A model generated the notes under the pieces. The model made no database searches. It had not been told where the DNA came from and saw nothing but the letters and a program-made list of their open reading frames with translations. A stretch of DNA of 6,636 nt, from assembly GCA_913048145.1 (NCBI GenBank), contig CAJWVP010000170.1:1-6636 (forward strand), written 5' to 3'. Source of the stretch: an uncultured Rhodospirillaceae bacterium (GTDB lineage Bacteria > Pseudomonadota > Alphaproteobacteria > Rhodospirillales > Casp-alpha2). A program made the position numbers and the translations under genes. Each line of letters opens with the position of its first letter. Within the stretch, counting starts at the first letter, position 1. This document shows positions 1 to 5,914 of this stretch, one piece after another.

Positions 1-483
1 CATGGAAGGATCGAGCCAGTGGCCGTAGAAAGCGTTACCCAGATCATAGTGGGCGGCGATGTTTCGACGGCTGCCGCGCCGAGTATTGGTGTGCCGTGCA
101 TGATGGAGCCGGTCGAACAAGCGATGCAGCGTTGTTTTCTGCAGTGTCGTTCCCAATGCCTGTTCGTTCACCAGCCCAAACCGCATGATTGCGGACAGAT
201 CGGGCGTTGACCACTCTCCGGCCATAAAGGACTCCGCTAGGCCTAGGTCGCCGGCACTGATCAACCTGTTGACCACACGCATGTCATGGATGTTTAGGTG
301 TGCGTTCTCTCCTGGCCTTGCGCCATTGAACGTTTCGCGGCGACCCGATGGGAATGTAACCGTCAACTGCCCGACGGGTAGGCGCGCGACCCAAGTTCGA
401 AAAAGCCAAACGCGCCAGCTAATAACGGCCGATAGAAACCCATCATAAATGGACGACGCCGCAGAGGTTAGGGGGTGATTCAT
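1..483 (-). CDS. Cyclopropane-fatty-acyl-phospholipid synthase-type SAM methyltransferase (3' part beyond window)
   Basis: The first 161 residues of a SAM-dependent methyltransferase of the cyclopropane fatty acid synthase (CFAS) family; the frame is still open at base 1. Seen: the N-terminal lipid-binding region contains the family block GDLGLAESFMAGEWSTPDL (about residues 78-96). The hallmark stretch NIAAHYDLGNAFYGHWLDPS (141-160) opens the methyltransferase domain. The SAM-binding glycine motif lies outside the window. Known: family members methylate or cyclopropanate double bonds of acyl chains in membrane phospholipids. In Rhodobacter sphaeroides a relative in the RpoE/ChrR regulon makes methylated precursors of furan fatty acids. 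The ATG at 483 lies 6 bases after the DUF1365 stop and has no clear Shine-Dalgarno sequence, so it is probably translated by coupling as the third gene of the operon. Whether it makes cyclopropane or methyl-branched products cannot be told from this part. Confidence 0.9.
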   Translation of the reverse strand, partial: MNHPLTSAASSIYDGFLSAVISWRVWLFRTWVARLPVGQLTVTFPSGRRETFNGARPGENAHLNIHDMRVVNRLISAGDLGLAESFMAGEWSTPDLSAIMRFGLVNEQALGTTLQKTTLHRLFDRLHHARHTNTRRGSRRNIAAHYDLGNAFYGHWLDPSM

Positions 484-489
484 AATGAT

Positions 490-1281
490 TTAGGATTTTG
501 AAGCTTTGGGATTGCCGATACTACTGTCAATGGGTCTCGCGGCGGGTTCATGAGCAAATACCTTAAGTCCCTTGAGCCACAACCTAAGCGCCTCCCAATG
601 AATAGCCGATATAATCTTAAAAGTGAGCAGTGGGAAACGACACAAAATATTGGTGAGCGACCAGCTGGTTATTTCCTGGCGCGTACCGGCGAAGGAGGCG
701 GCAAGAAGAAGACCATCATCGTCTTCCTGACGGATCACAATGTTAGTGCGCGCGGCTGGCGGAACAATTCGAAAATGATAGGTGGCATCCATGTTCATGA
801 AGGGGGAGACGTACATTGATTTTGCGATCTGTTGGCGGATCACCCGCGCGCTGTTTCCATTAACCGCGATGGCGTAGGTGTGGCGTTCCTTGAATGTGTT
901 ACAGACCTCGTACAGGAGCGCCGTCAGCTGACCGTCCCGGCTATAACAGAAATAGACACTGATTGGATTGAAGACGTAGCCGAATACTCGGGGGTAACAG
1001 AGCAAACGTATGGGGCCACCATCAATGGGCAGACCGGCCTTCTCTAGATGGTCTTCTACCCAAGGTCGTAAAGGAGATCCATTTGCTGGACCATGATCGT
1101 GATCATAGAAAGCTAGTGGTGCCCAATGGTTATAGCCAATTAGCCAAAAGCGGCGGGCCAGGGCCGGCAACTCGTCTATATCCAGCAACAATGAATACAC
1201 GTGGTACTTTAACCGATGTCGTTTCGGCCGAAGGCGTTCATGAACTACGTCCCCCTCATAGATGGCGGAATTCTGGGTCAC
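490..1281 (-). CDS. DUF1365 family protein
   Basis: A 263-residue protein of the DUF1365 family. Its biochemical role is not established, but it is almost always encoded between a FAD amine-oxidase-like protein and a CFAS-type methyltransferase, as here. Seen: the N-terminal start of the domain (AIYEGDVVHERLRPKRHRLKY, split around residue 16), FYDHDHGPANGSPLRPWVEDHL (58-79, family signature), YPRVFGYVFNPISVYFCYS (96-114), YEVCNTFKERHTY (124-136) and the MYVSPFMNMDATYHFR block (156-171). No signal peptide or clear transmembrane helix was seen. I chose the GTG at 1281 because it overlaps the upstream TGA as GTGA and because the family similarity begins right there. An ATG at 1344 would add 21 residues lying inside the upstream gene with no domain support. 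A GAGG lies about 10 bases ahead of the GTG. Inferred role: partner in fatty-acid modification with its two neighbours. Confidence 0.9.
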   Translation of the reverse strand: MTQNSAIYEGDVVHERLRPKRHRLKYHVYSLLLDIDELPALARRFWLIGYNHWAPLAFYDHDHGPANGSPLRPWVEDHLEKAGLPIDGGPIRLLCYPRVFGYVFNPISVYFCYSRDGQLTALLYEVCNTFKERHTYAIAVNGNSARVIRQQIAKSMYVSPFMNMDATYHFRIVPPAARTNIVIRQEDDDGLLLAASFAGTRQEITSWSLTNILCRFPLLTFKIISAIHWEALRLWLKGLKVFAHEPAARPIDSSIGNPKASKS

Positions 1282-2621
1282 GCGGCCACAGCCTCGTTCT
1301 GTATCAGCAGGGGGATCCGGCCACTTTCGGCCGAGACGCGCCAAGGGCGTCGGACGCCACCCAACTGTTCTGCAACTGCCAAGCCCGATTGCAAGGCGTC
1401 TTCATGGAAGCCGTAACCGAAGTAACTTCCGCAGAACCAGGTCCGGCGGCAGCCTTGCAGGGACCATAATTCCCTCTGCGACGCCAAAGCCGCCTGATCG
1501 AAATAGGGATGGGTATATTTAAATTCATTGTGTATGGTTTCGGCCCGTGGCTCGAGGGTTGGGTTGAGGGTCACAAAGAAAGGTTCGTCCGTCTCCAAGG
1601 TTTGGAGCCGGTTCATCCAATAGGTGACGCAGAGCCGTGCATTGTCAGTGCCTTCAAGGAAATTCCAGCTGGACCAAACCCGACTGCGCTTCGGCATTAA
1701 CGAGGGATCACTGTGCAAGATGGCGCGGTTTTCCGTGTACTTCCAGGCACCCAACAGACGGCATTCCTCCGTGGTTGCGTCCGAAAGCATGCCGAGGGTC
1801 TCATCGGCGTGGCTTGCGAACACAACGTGGTCGTAGATCGTCGTATTGCCGTCGCGGTCGATAACCCTCACTTTATCGTCTTGACGAATAACATTGCGCA
1901 CACCTACGAAGCGAATCTGCCCTCGATAGCTGTCTGTCAGCCGACGCACGTATTCTTGACTACCTCCAGCCACGGTCCGCCATTGTGGACGGTCCTTGAG
2001 TGATAACAAGCCGTGGCTCTGAAAGAAGCGGATAAAGGCCTGCGCCGGATAAGCCGCAATCTCGGCTGCTGTGGTTGACCAAATGGCGGCGCCCATTGGC
2101 AAGAGATGATCATCCACAAACCGTTGGTCATAACCCTCGCTCTCTAAATACTGGCCAAGGCTTAGTTCGGGGTGGGAGGCGGTGTCAAGCAAGGCGGGTG
2201 CTTCCCGATAAAACCGCACGATATCTCTAATCATCCGCCAGAACCGAGGTCTTACGATATTGCGTCGCTGACCTAATAACCCGTTCAAGTCCGTGCCCGC
2301 ATATTCGAATCCCCCTTGTTCCAGCGAGGCCGAAAACGACATCTCACTATGTTTCGTGGGGACGTCCAAGTGATCGAACATAGCCACTAGGTTAGGATAA
2401 CTGACCTCATTGTAGACAATGAAACCGGTATCGACGCCAATTGGGCCTCGCGACGAAGGCACGTTCACAGTGTGTGAATGACCGCCAATCCAGCTGTTTT
2501 GCTCGAAGACAGTGACGGAATGGCGAGATTCTAGCAGCCACGCCGCGGCCATGCCTGCAATCCCAGTACCAATCACCGCAATATTGAGGGGGCTTTCCGA
2601 AACTTTTGGAACGAGGCTCAC
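1278..2621 (-). CDS. FAD-dependent amine-oxidase-like oxidoreductase
   Basis: A 447-residue flavoprotein of the NAD(P)-binding Rossmann/amine-oxidase family, usual length for the group found beside DUF1365. Seen: an N-terminal dinucleotide-binding motif GTGIAG (residues 18-23), with the acidic end of the second strand at E40 (VTVFE), then WIGGHSHTV, DTGFIVYN, a mid-protein WSSWNFLEG and TYWMNRLQ. The C-terminal FAD motif is FCGSYFGYGFHEDALQSGLA (about 396-415). It is probably cytoplasmic or membrane-peripheral and likely acts as a desaturase or dehydrogenase on a lipid. A UfaD-like role in furan fatty acid synthesis is an inference from context. It is the first gene of the operon, 51 bases below the predicted start site of the RpoE-type promoter. 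The start is uncertain: I prefer GTG 2621, but TTG 2645 (455 residues) is also possible, since an in-frame TGA sits just above it. Neither has a strong ribosome-binding site. Confidence 0.9.
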   Translation of the reverse strand: MSLVPKVSESPLNIAVIGTGIAGMAAAWLLESRHSVTVFEQNSWIGGHSHTVNVPSSRGPIGVDTGFIVYNEVSYPNLVAMFDHLDVPTKHSEMSFSASLEQGGFEYAGTDLNGLLGQRRNIVRPRFWRMIRDIVRFYREAPALLDTASHPELSLGQYLESEGYDQRFVDDHLLPMGAAIWSTTAAEIAAYPAQAFIRFFQSHGLLSLKDRPQWRTVAGGSQEYVRRLTDSYRGQIRFVGVRNVIRQDDKVRVIDRDGNTTIYDHVVFASHADETLGMLSDATTEECRLLGAWKYTENRAILHSDPSLMPKRSRVWSSWNFLEGTDNARLCVTYWMNRLQTLETDEPFFVTLNPTLEPRAETIHNEFKYTHPYFDQAALASQRELWSLQGCRRTWFCGSYFGYGFHEDALQSGLAVAEQLGGVRRPWRVSAESGRIPLLIQNEAVAA

Positions 2622-2678
2622 AGTGCGACACTCATAGCTTATCAATTGTCAAAATTTTCATTAACATACTTCGCCCTC

Positions 2679-2708
2679 TACATACAATTCTCCGACCCAA
2701 TTAGATCA
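2679..2708 (-). promoter_or_regulatory. Predicted RpoE (ECF/ChrR-type) promoter of the FAD-DUF1365-methyltransferase operon
   Basis: Read on the minus strand: a -35 element TGATCT (2708-2703), 18 bases, then TATGTA (2684-2679). The TGATC -35 element with an 18-base spacer and a TA-rich -10 is the type recognised by RpoE of the ChrR-controlled group in Rhodobacter. Transcription would start near 2672. The same arrangement occurs on the other strand in front of rpoE, which strengthens the call. Confidence 0.65.
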
Positions 2709-2736
2709 ATTAGGAGGCAAAAATTTGATTTTACGT

Positions 2737-2766
2737 TGATCCAAGTGTTGGTCAGGGTCGTATTAC
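2737..2766 (+). promoter_or_regulatory. Predicted autoregulatory RpoE promoter of rpoE-chrR
   Basis: A -35 element TGATCC (2737-2742), 18 bases, then TATTAC (2761-2766). TGATCC is the consensus -35 of Rhodobacter RpoE promoters, and ECF sigma factors of this group normally activate their own operon. The start of transcription would fall near 2773, leaving a leader of roughly 135 bases before the chosen rpoE start. Confidence 0.7.
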
Positions 2767-2898
2767 TGGTATGTTTGAAACCGCTATTAACATTAATGCA
2801 GCGACATTCGGCGGCAGTATGGTCGGGAGAGGTCCAAAGTGGGATCGCTTCGACGCTGATGGCCCTAAGCGCAATCCGGCGACCACTAATGTAAAAAC

Positions 2899-2905
2899 GG
2901 AGAGG
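2899..2905 (+). promoter_or_regulatory. Ribosome-binding site deciding the rpoE start
   Basis: GGAGAGG lies just upstream of GTG 2909; the GGAG core is 6 bases from the start codon. No such site precedes the next in-frame ATG (2945), and the ATG at 2771 sits at the predicted transcription start. This favours GTG 2909. Confidence 0.55.
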
Positions 2906-2908
2906 GCG

Positions 2909-3475
2909 GTGACCTCAGTCGATCCGGATCAGACCTCCAAATCTATGAGCGACTTGCTCGTTAGGGTAGGGAACCAAGACCAAGACGCTTTTCGTGCAGT
3001 CTTTGACTATTTTGCGCCGCGACTCAAAGCTTTCTTGATGGGGCAAGGAACTAGCCCGCAGATGGCTGAAGAAGTGGTTCAAGAGACTATGGTAAAGATT
3101 TGGCGCAAAGCTGACCAATATGAACCGGCACGAGCTGCTGCTTCAACCTGGATTTTTACGATAGCGCGGAACATGCGCATAGATCATCTCCGGAAGTCTA
3201 ATAGACCAGAACCGGATATGAATGACCCAGCCTTTGTTCCTGATCCTGAGCCACTAGCGACCGAAACTATCAGTCAGGCCCAGGATTCAGCTCAACTCTA
3301 CGCGGCTATGGCGGAGCTTTCGGAAGATCAGCGAGCAGTACTTAAACTTGCTTATTTTGAGGAGAAAGCGCATCCGGAGATTGCGGAAGCACTAGGTATT
3401 CCCCTCGGAACTGTCAAATCACGCATCCGACTGGCATTGAAAAACATCCGGTCAAGGATTGGAGATAGCGAATGA
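2909..3475 (+). CDS. rpoE: ECF RNA polymerase sigma factor, RpoE type paired with ChrR
   Basis: A 188-residue extracytoplasmic-function sigma factor of the ChrR-controlled group (ECF11-like). Seen: sigma region 2 (about residues 24-96) with FDYFAPRLKAFLMG, AEEVVQETMVKIWRKA and STWIFTIARNMRIDHLRK. A linker carries the group-typical PEPDMNDPAFVPDPEP (100-115). Region 4 (131-182) holds the helix-turn-helix YFEEKAHPEIAEALGIPLGT and VKSRIRLAL. K40 and M44 in the KAFLM stretch appear to match R. sphaeroides RpoE residues reported to matter for ChrR binding (from memory, alignment by eye). Known role: directs RNA polymerase to stress promoters after singlet oxygen or peroxide releases it from ChrR. 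The start is GTG 2909, chosen for its GGAG site and the usual family length. An open frame continues upstream to ATG 2771, adding 46 residues without domain similarity. It overlaps chrR by ATGA and is preceded by a matching RpoE promoter. Confidence 0.93.
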   Translation: MTSVDPDQTSKSMSDLLVRVGNQDQDAFRAVFDYFAPRLKAFLMGQGTSPQMAEEVVQETMVKIWRKADQYEPARAAASTWIFTIARNMRIDHLRKSNRPEPDMNDPAFVPDPEPLATETISQAQDSAQLYAAMAELSEDQRAVLKLAYFEEKAHPEIAEALGIPLGTVKSRIRLALKNIRSRIGDSE

Positions 3476-4134
3476 CCATTTCCCATCATCCGGGCGAAGA
3501 TCTTTTGCTCGATTACGTCGCTGGTTCCCTTGCAGAAACTTGGAGTCTAGCCGTGGCGGCTCATTTGGCTCTCTGTCCAATTTGCCGCCGCACGGTTTCC
3601 GAATTGGAAGCAGTCGGTGGGGAGCTAATGTCGGCTGTGGCGCCTGTTCCGGTTGAGGAGGACCTGTATAAGAGCATCGTTGCAGCTACGAATGCGGTGC
3701 ATGAAGACAGTGTGTCATCACGGCCTGTGACAGACAGCTCGGGCCCTAATCCTATTTTGCCAGAACCCCTCCGCAGCTATTTAGGCGGTGATGTTGATTC
3801 CCTGGAATGGCGGCGCTTGGGGCTTGGAGCTCACCAGTTACCCATTCCCACTGGCGATGAACAGACGACCGCGCGCTTGCTTCGGATCCCCGCTGGCCGG
3901 CCGGTGCCGACACACTCCCACGGTGGTCTCGAGTTGACCCTTGTTCTTTCTGGTGCCTTTTCCGATGTCACGGGCACCTACAGTCGAGGTGATCTTCAGG
4001 AAGCAGACGAGAATATTGATCACCAGCCCCATGCAGCGCTGGGTGAAGATTGTATCTGTCTGGCTGTGACTGATGCACCGCTGCGTTTCAAGAGCTTGAC
4101 TGCTCGTATGGTGCAGCCGTTGATCGGCATATAG
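3472..4134 (+). CDS. chrR: Zinc anti-sigma factor ChrR, cupin C-terminal domain
   Basis: A 220-residue anti-sigma factor with the two-domain ChrR layout. Seen: an N-terminal zinc anti-sigma domain with H6, H31, C35 and C38 (HLALCPIC, 31-38), the same positions as the zinc ligands of R. sphaeroides ChrR. A linker follows (about 75-97), then a cupin domain with H148, H150 and E154 (THSHGGLELTLVLSGAF, 147-163) and H184 (DENIDHQPHA). These match the second zinc site. The family stretch EDCICLAVTDAPLRFKS (192-208) is also present. Known role: cytoplasmic; the N-terminal domain binds RpoE and blocks it, and the cupin domain is needed to respond to singlet oxygen. No metal ligand is missing, so it should be functional. 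Its ATG overlaps the rpoE stop (ATGA), with GGAG at 3461-3464 seven bases ahead, so the pair is translationally coupled and made in balance. Confidence 0.95.
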   Translation: MTISHHPGEDLLLDYVAGSLAETWSLAVAAHLALCPICRRTVSELEAVGGELMSAVAPVPVEEDLYKSIVAATNAVHEDSVSSRPVTDSSGPNPILPEPLRSYLGGDVDSLEWRRLGLGAHQLPIPTGDEQTTARLLRIPAGRPVPTHSHGGLELTLVLSGAFSDVTGTYSRGDLQEADENIDHQPHAALGEDCICLAVTDAPLRFKSLTARMVQPLIGI

Positions 4135-4200
4135 GTTGATCTAACGCCGTCGGCCTTTCAAGCACTCCCAGTGACATTTATGGTTGTCGGCTCCATATGA

Positions 4201-4205
4201 AGGAG
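4201..4205 (+). promoter_or_regulatory. Ribosome-binding site supporting a TTG start
   Basis: AGGAG lies 7 bases before TTG 4213. The only nearby ATG (4197) is in another frame and reaches a stop after nine codons, and the protein's conserved N-terminal strand (IIADVRAIPLQIPF) begins directly after the TTG. A TTG start is therefore the best choice. Confidence 0.6.
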
Positions 4206-4212
4206 CAGACCT

Positions 4213-5307
4213 TTGATTATTGCTGACGTAAGAGCTATTCCTCTGCAAATTCCGTTCTCCAGCGGTGGCCCTGCCCTGGAACTTAATGGTCAACAATGGT
4301 GCGGGCTCGATTCCGTTTTGGTCCGCGTAGAGATGGATGATGGGACCGTCGGTTGGGGCGACGCCTTCGCCTATCACTGTCGTGAAGCGGTTCACGCGGC
4401 GTTGGAAAAGATGGTCGCGCCAATAGCCGTGGGCCGGGACGCACGGGACATATCCGCGTTGATGACTGATCTTCAACGCCGTCTTCATCTGTTCGGTCGT
4501 TATGGTGTAACCATGTTCGCGTTGTCGGGTCTTGATATCGCGCTTTGGGACGCGGCCGGAAAGGCCGCAGGCCTGCCGCTCTGCCAATTAATGGGCGGCC
4601 AGGTGCGTAGCGATATCCCAGGCTATTCCAGTCTCTTCAATTATTCTAACCCAGAGATTGTTGCGGAGAAAACCAAACAAAGCATTGATGAGGGCTATGG
4701 CTATGTGAAGTTGCACGAGACCGGTGTGGCAGAGGTGGCCGCAGCACGCGATGCAGCTGGAACTGACATCCCCATCATGGTCGATACAAACTGTCCCTGG
4801 ACGCCGGGAGAGGCCAAGCGCATGGCGCTGGCGTTCCAGGAACTCGACATCCACTGGCTGGAGGAGCCGATTTTCCCACCAGAGGATTTCGTCGCTCTCG
4901 CCCGGCTGCGGGCGGAGACCGGCATCGCGATCGCGACCGGTGAGAACGCCTGCACGGCTTTTCAGTTCAAACAGATGATCAATGCAAACGCCGCCGACTA
5001 CATCCAACCCAGCGTCACCAAGGTGGGTGGCATCACCGAAGCCCGAAAAGTCGCCGTGTTAGCGGAAACCCATGGGGTTTCCCTGATGCCACACGCGCCC
5101 TATTTCGGGCCTGGGTTCCTGGCAACCCTTCACCTTATGGCCAGCGTGCCTAATAGTGGCCTCGCCGAATGGTTCTATCTGGAGCGTGAGGCATGCATCT
5201 ATAGTGGCGCAATCACGCCAAAGAACGGGATGTTTACGGTACCGGATGGTCCGGGCCTCGGTATGGAACCGGACGCGGATGTCTTGAAGGACTATGCGGC
5301 GGACTGA
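4213..5307 (+). CDS. Enolase-superfamily enzyme (mandelate racemase/muconate lactonizing family), probable acid-sugar dehydratase
   Basis: A full-length 364-residue member of the enolase superfamily. Seen: an N-terminal capping domain (about 1-125) with the WGDAF turn, GVTMFALSGLDIALWDAAGK (98-117) and LPLCQLMGG. A TIM-barrel domain follows. Expected Mg ligands are D191 (MVDTN), E217 (LEEP) and E244 (GEN). The strand-2 catalytic position reads K166-L-H168 instead of the usual K-x-K. On the opposite face H294 (LMPHAPYFGPGF) is present, while the barrel strand before it reads IQPSVTKVGGITE, with S267 where an Asp dyad partner is often found and K270 nearby. Known: this superfamily removes an alpha-proton of a carboxylate, giving racemases, cycloisomerases or dehydratases. 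Inferred: dehydration of a sugar acid or related hydroxy acid, because KDG kinase and KDPG aldolase genes lie close by. The substrate is unknown. It starts with TTG and is followed 52 bases later by the cupin gene. Confidence 0.88.
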   Translation: MIIADVRAIPLQIPFSSGGPALELNGQQWCGLDSVLVRVEMDDGTVGWGDAFAYHCREAVHAALEKMVAPIAVGRDARDISALMTDLQRRLHLFGRYGVTMFALSGLDIALWDAAGKAAGLPLCQLMGGQVRSDIPGYSSLFNYSNPEIVAEKTKQSIDEGYGYVKLHETGVAEVAAARDAAGTDIPIMVDTNCPWTPGEAKRMALAFQELDIHWLEEPIFPPEDFVALARLRAETGIAIATGENACTAFQFKQMINANAADYIQPSVTKVGGITEARKVAVLAETHGVSLMPHAPYFGPGFLATLHLMASVPNSGLAEWFYLEREACIYSGAITPKNGMFTVPDGPGLGMEPDADVLKDYAAD

Positions 5308-5359
5308 GCGTCAGGGCGATGTTAGTTTCAGCAGCTGAGTAACGGACAAGGAGAGGATC

Positions 5360-5815
5360 ATGACCACCGCCATCACACCGCACGCCGGACATGAAGGGCT
5401 CGCTGATCTGGCGTCGCGCTTCGTTTCGGTCTCCCAGCTGCCATGGGAAGAGACAGATTTCGAGGGGATCACCGTGAAAACTCTGTTGGTGGACAAGGAA
5501 ACAGGGCTCCTAACGGCTCTTATGCGGATGGTGCCTGGCGCTGAGTTGCCAGACCACGAACACATGCTGATCGAACAGACCTATGTCTTGGAGGGCCACC
5601 TGGTTTGTCCAGAAGGGGAGTGCAAAGAAGGCGACTTCGTCTGGCGGCCGATGGGCAGCCGCCACAAGGCCTGGTCGCCGGAAGGCGGTTTGTTCCTGGC
5701 TATGTTCCAGGTGCCGAACAAGTTCTACAAGGCGGACGCAGAGACTGACATGCTGGATCAGAATTGGGACACTGCCTGGGGCGCAACGGCGAGCTATAAG
5801 GCGATCCGAGGCTAG
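5360..5815 (+). CDS. Small single-domain cupin protein (ChrR-cupin-like)
   Basis: A 151-residue cupin without an anti-sigma domain. Seen: cupin motif 1 around PDHEHMLIEQTYVLEG (64-79), giving probable metal ligands H66, H68 and E72, and motif 2 with EGDFVWRPMGSRHKAWSP (90-107), where H102 would be the fourth ligand. The fold therefore appears complete and metal-binding. No signal peptide is visible. It resembles ChrR-type cupin domains and small cupin dioxygenases; I cannot say whether it is an enzyme or a sensor. The ATG has a good AAGGAG (5348-5353) six bases upstream. It lies 52 bases after the enolase-superfamily gene on the same strand, so the two are probably co-transcribed and may act on the same compound. 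It is not close to the KdgF cupins by motif, though that cannot be excluded by eye. Confidence 0.82.
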   Translation: MTTAITPHAGHEGLADLASRFVSVSQLPWEETDFEGITVKTLLVDKETGLLTALMRMVPGAELPDHEHMLIEQTYVLEGHLVCPEGECKEGDFVWRPMGSRHKAWSPEGGLFLAMFQVPNKFYKADAETDMLDQNWDTAWGATASYKAIRG

Positions 5816-5829
5816 TGCATCTCACTCAT

Positions 5830-5853
5830 CGCGTCCCAAGACGGTAAGACGCG
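5830..5853. terminator. Weak dyad between convergent genes, possible terminator
   Basis: A 6-base perfect inverted repeat, CGCGTC (5830-5835) and GACGCG (5848-5853), has a 12-base loop and lies between the stop codons of the convergent cupin and eda genes. No run of T follows on either strand, so it is not a standard intrinsic terminator. Only its position makes it plausible. Confidence 0.2.
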
Positions 5854-5914
5854 CGAGCCGAATGCCGTTCATTGGAGAGATCAGACGACTTGTCGAACCA
5901 TTTTGGCGCCGTCA

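Noticed and set aside
1083..1469. Plus-strand open frames opposite DUF1365 and the FAD oxidoreductase
   Set aside because: The minus-strand proteins have clear family motifs throughout; the opposite frames are low-complexity shadows without ribosome-binding sites.
2771..2908. Annotating rpoE from ATG 2771 (234 residues)
   Set aside because: The ATG coincides with the predicted transcription start, has no ribosome-binding site of its own, and the added 46 residues carry no sigma-factor similarity; GTG 2909 has GGAG and gives normal length.
4137..4142. A third TGATCT box just after the chrR stop, suggesting another RpoE promoter for the dehydratase gene
   Set aside because: At 17-18 bases downstream the sequence is AAGCAC/AGCACT, with no TA-rich -10 element, so only half of a promoter is present.
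4197..4226. Nine-codon upstream open frame (ATG 4197) before the dehydratase, as a possible leader peptide
   Set aside because: It has no ribosome-binding site, no codon bias suggesting attenuation and no paired hairpins; it probably arises by chance around the AGGAG site.
4141..5007. Two minus-strand open frames (4141-4587 and 4588-5007) opposite the enolase-superfamily gene
   Set aside because: They are antisense to a well-conserved protein, show no recognisable domains and look like chance open frames.
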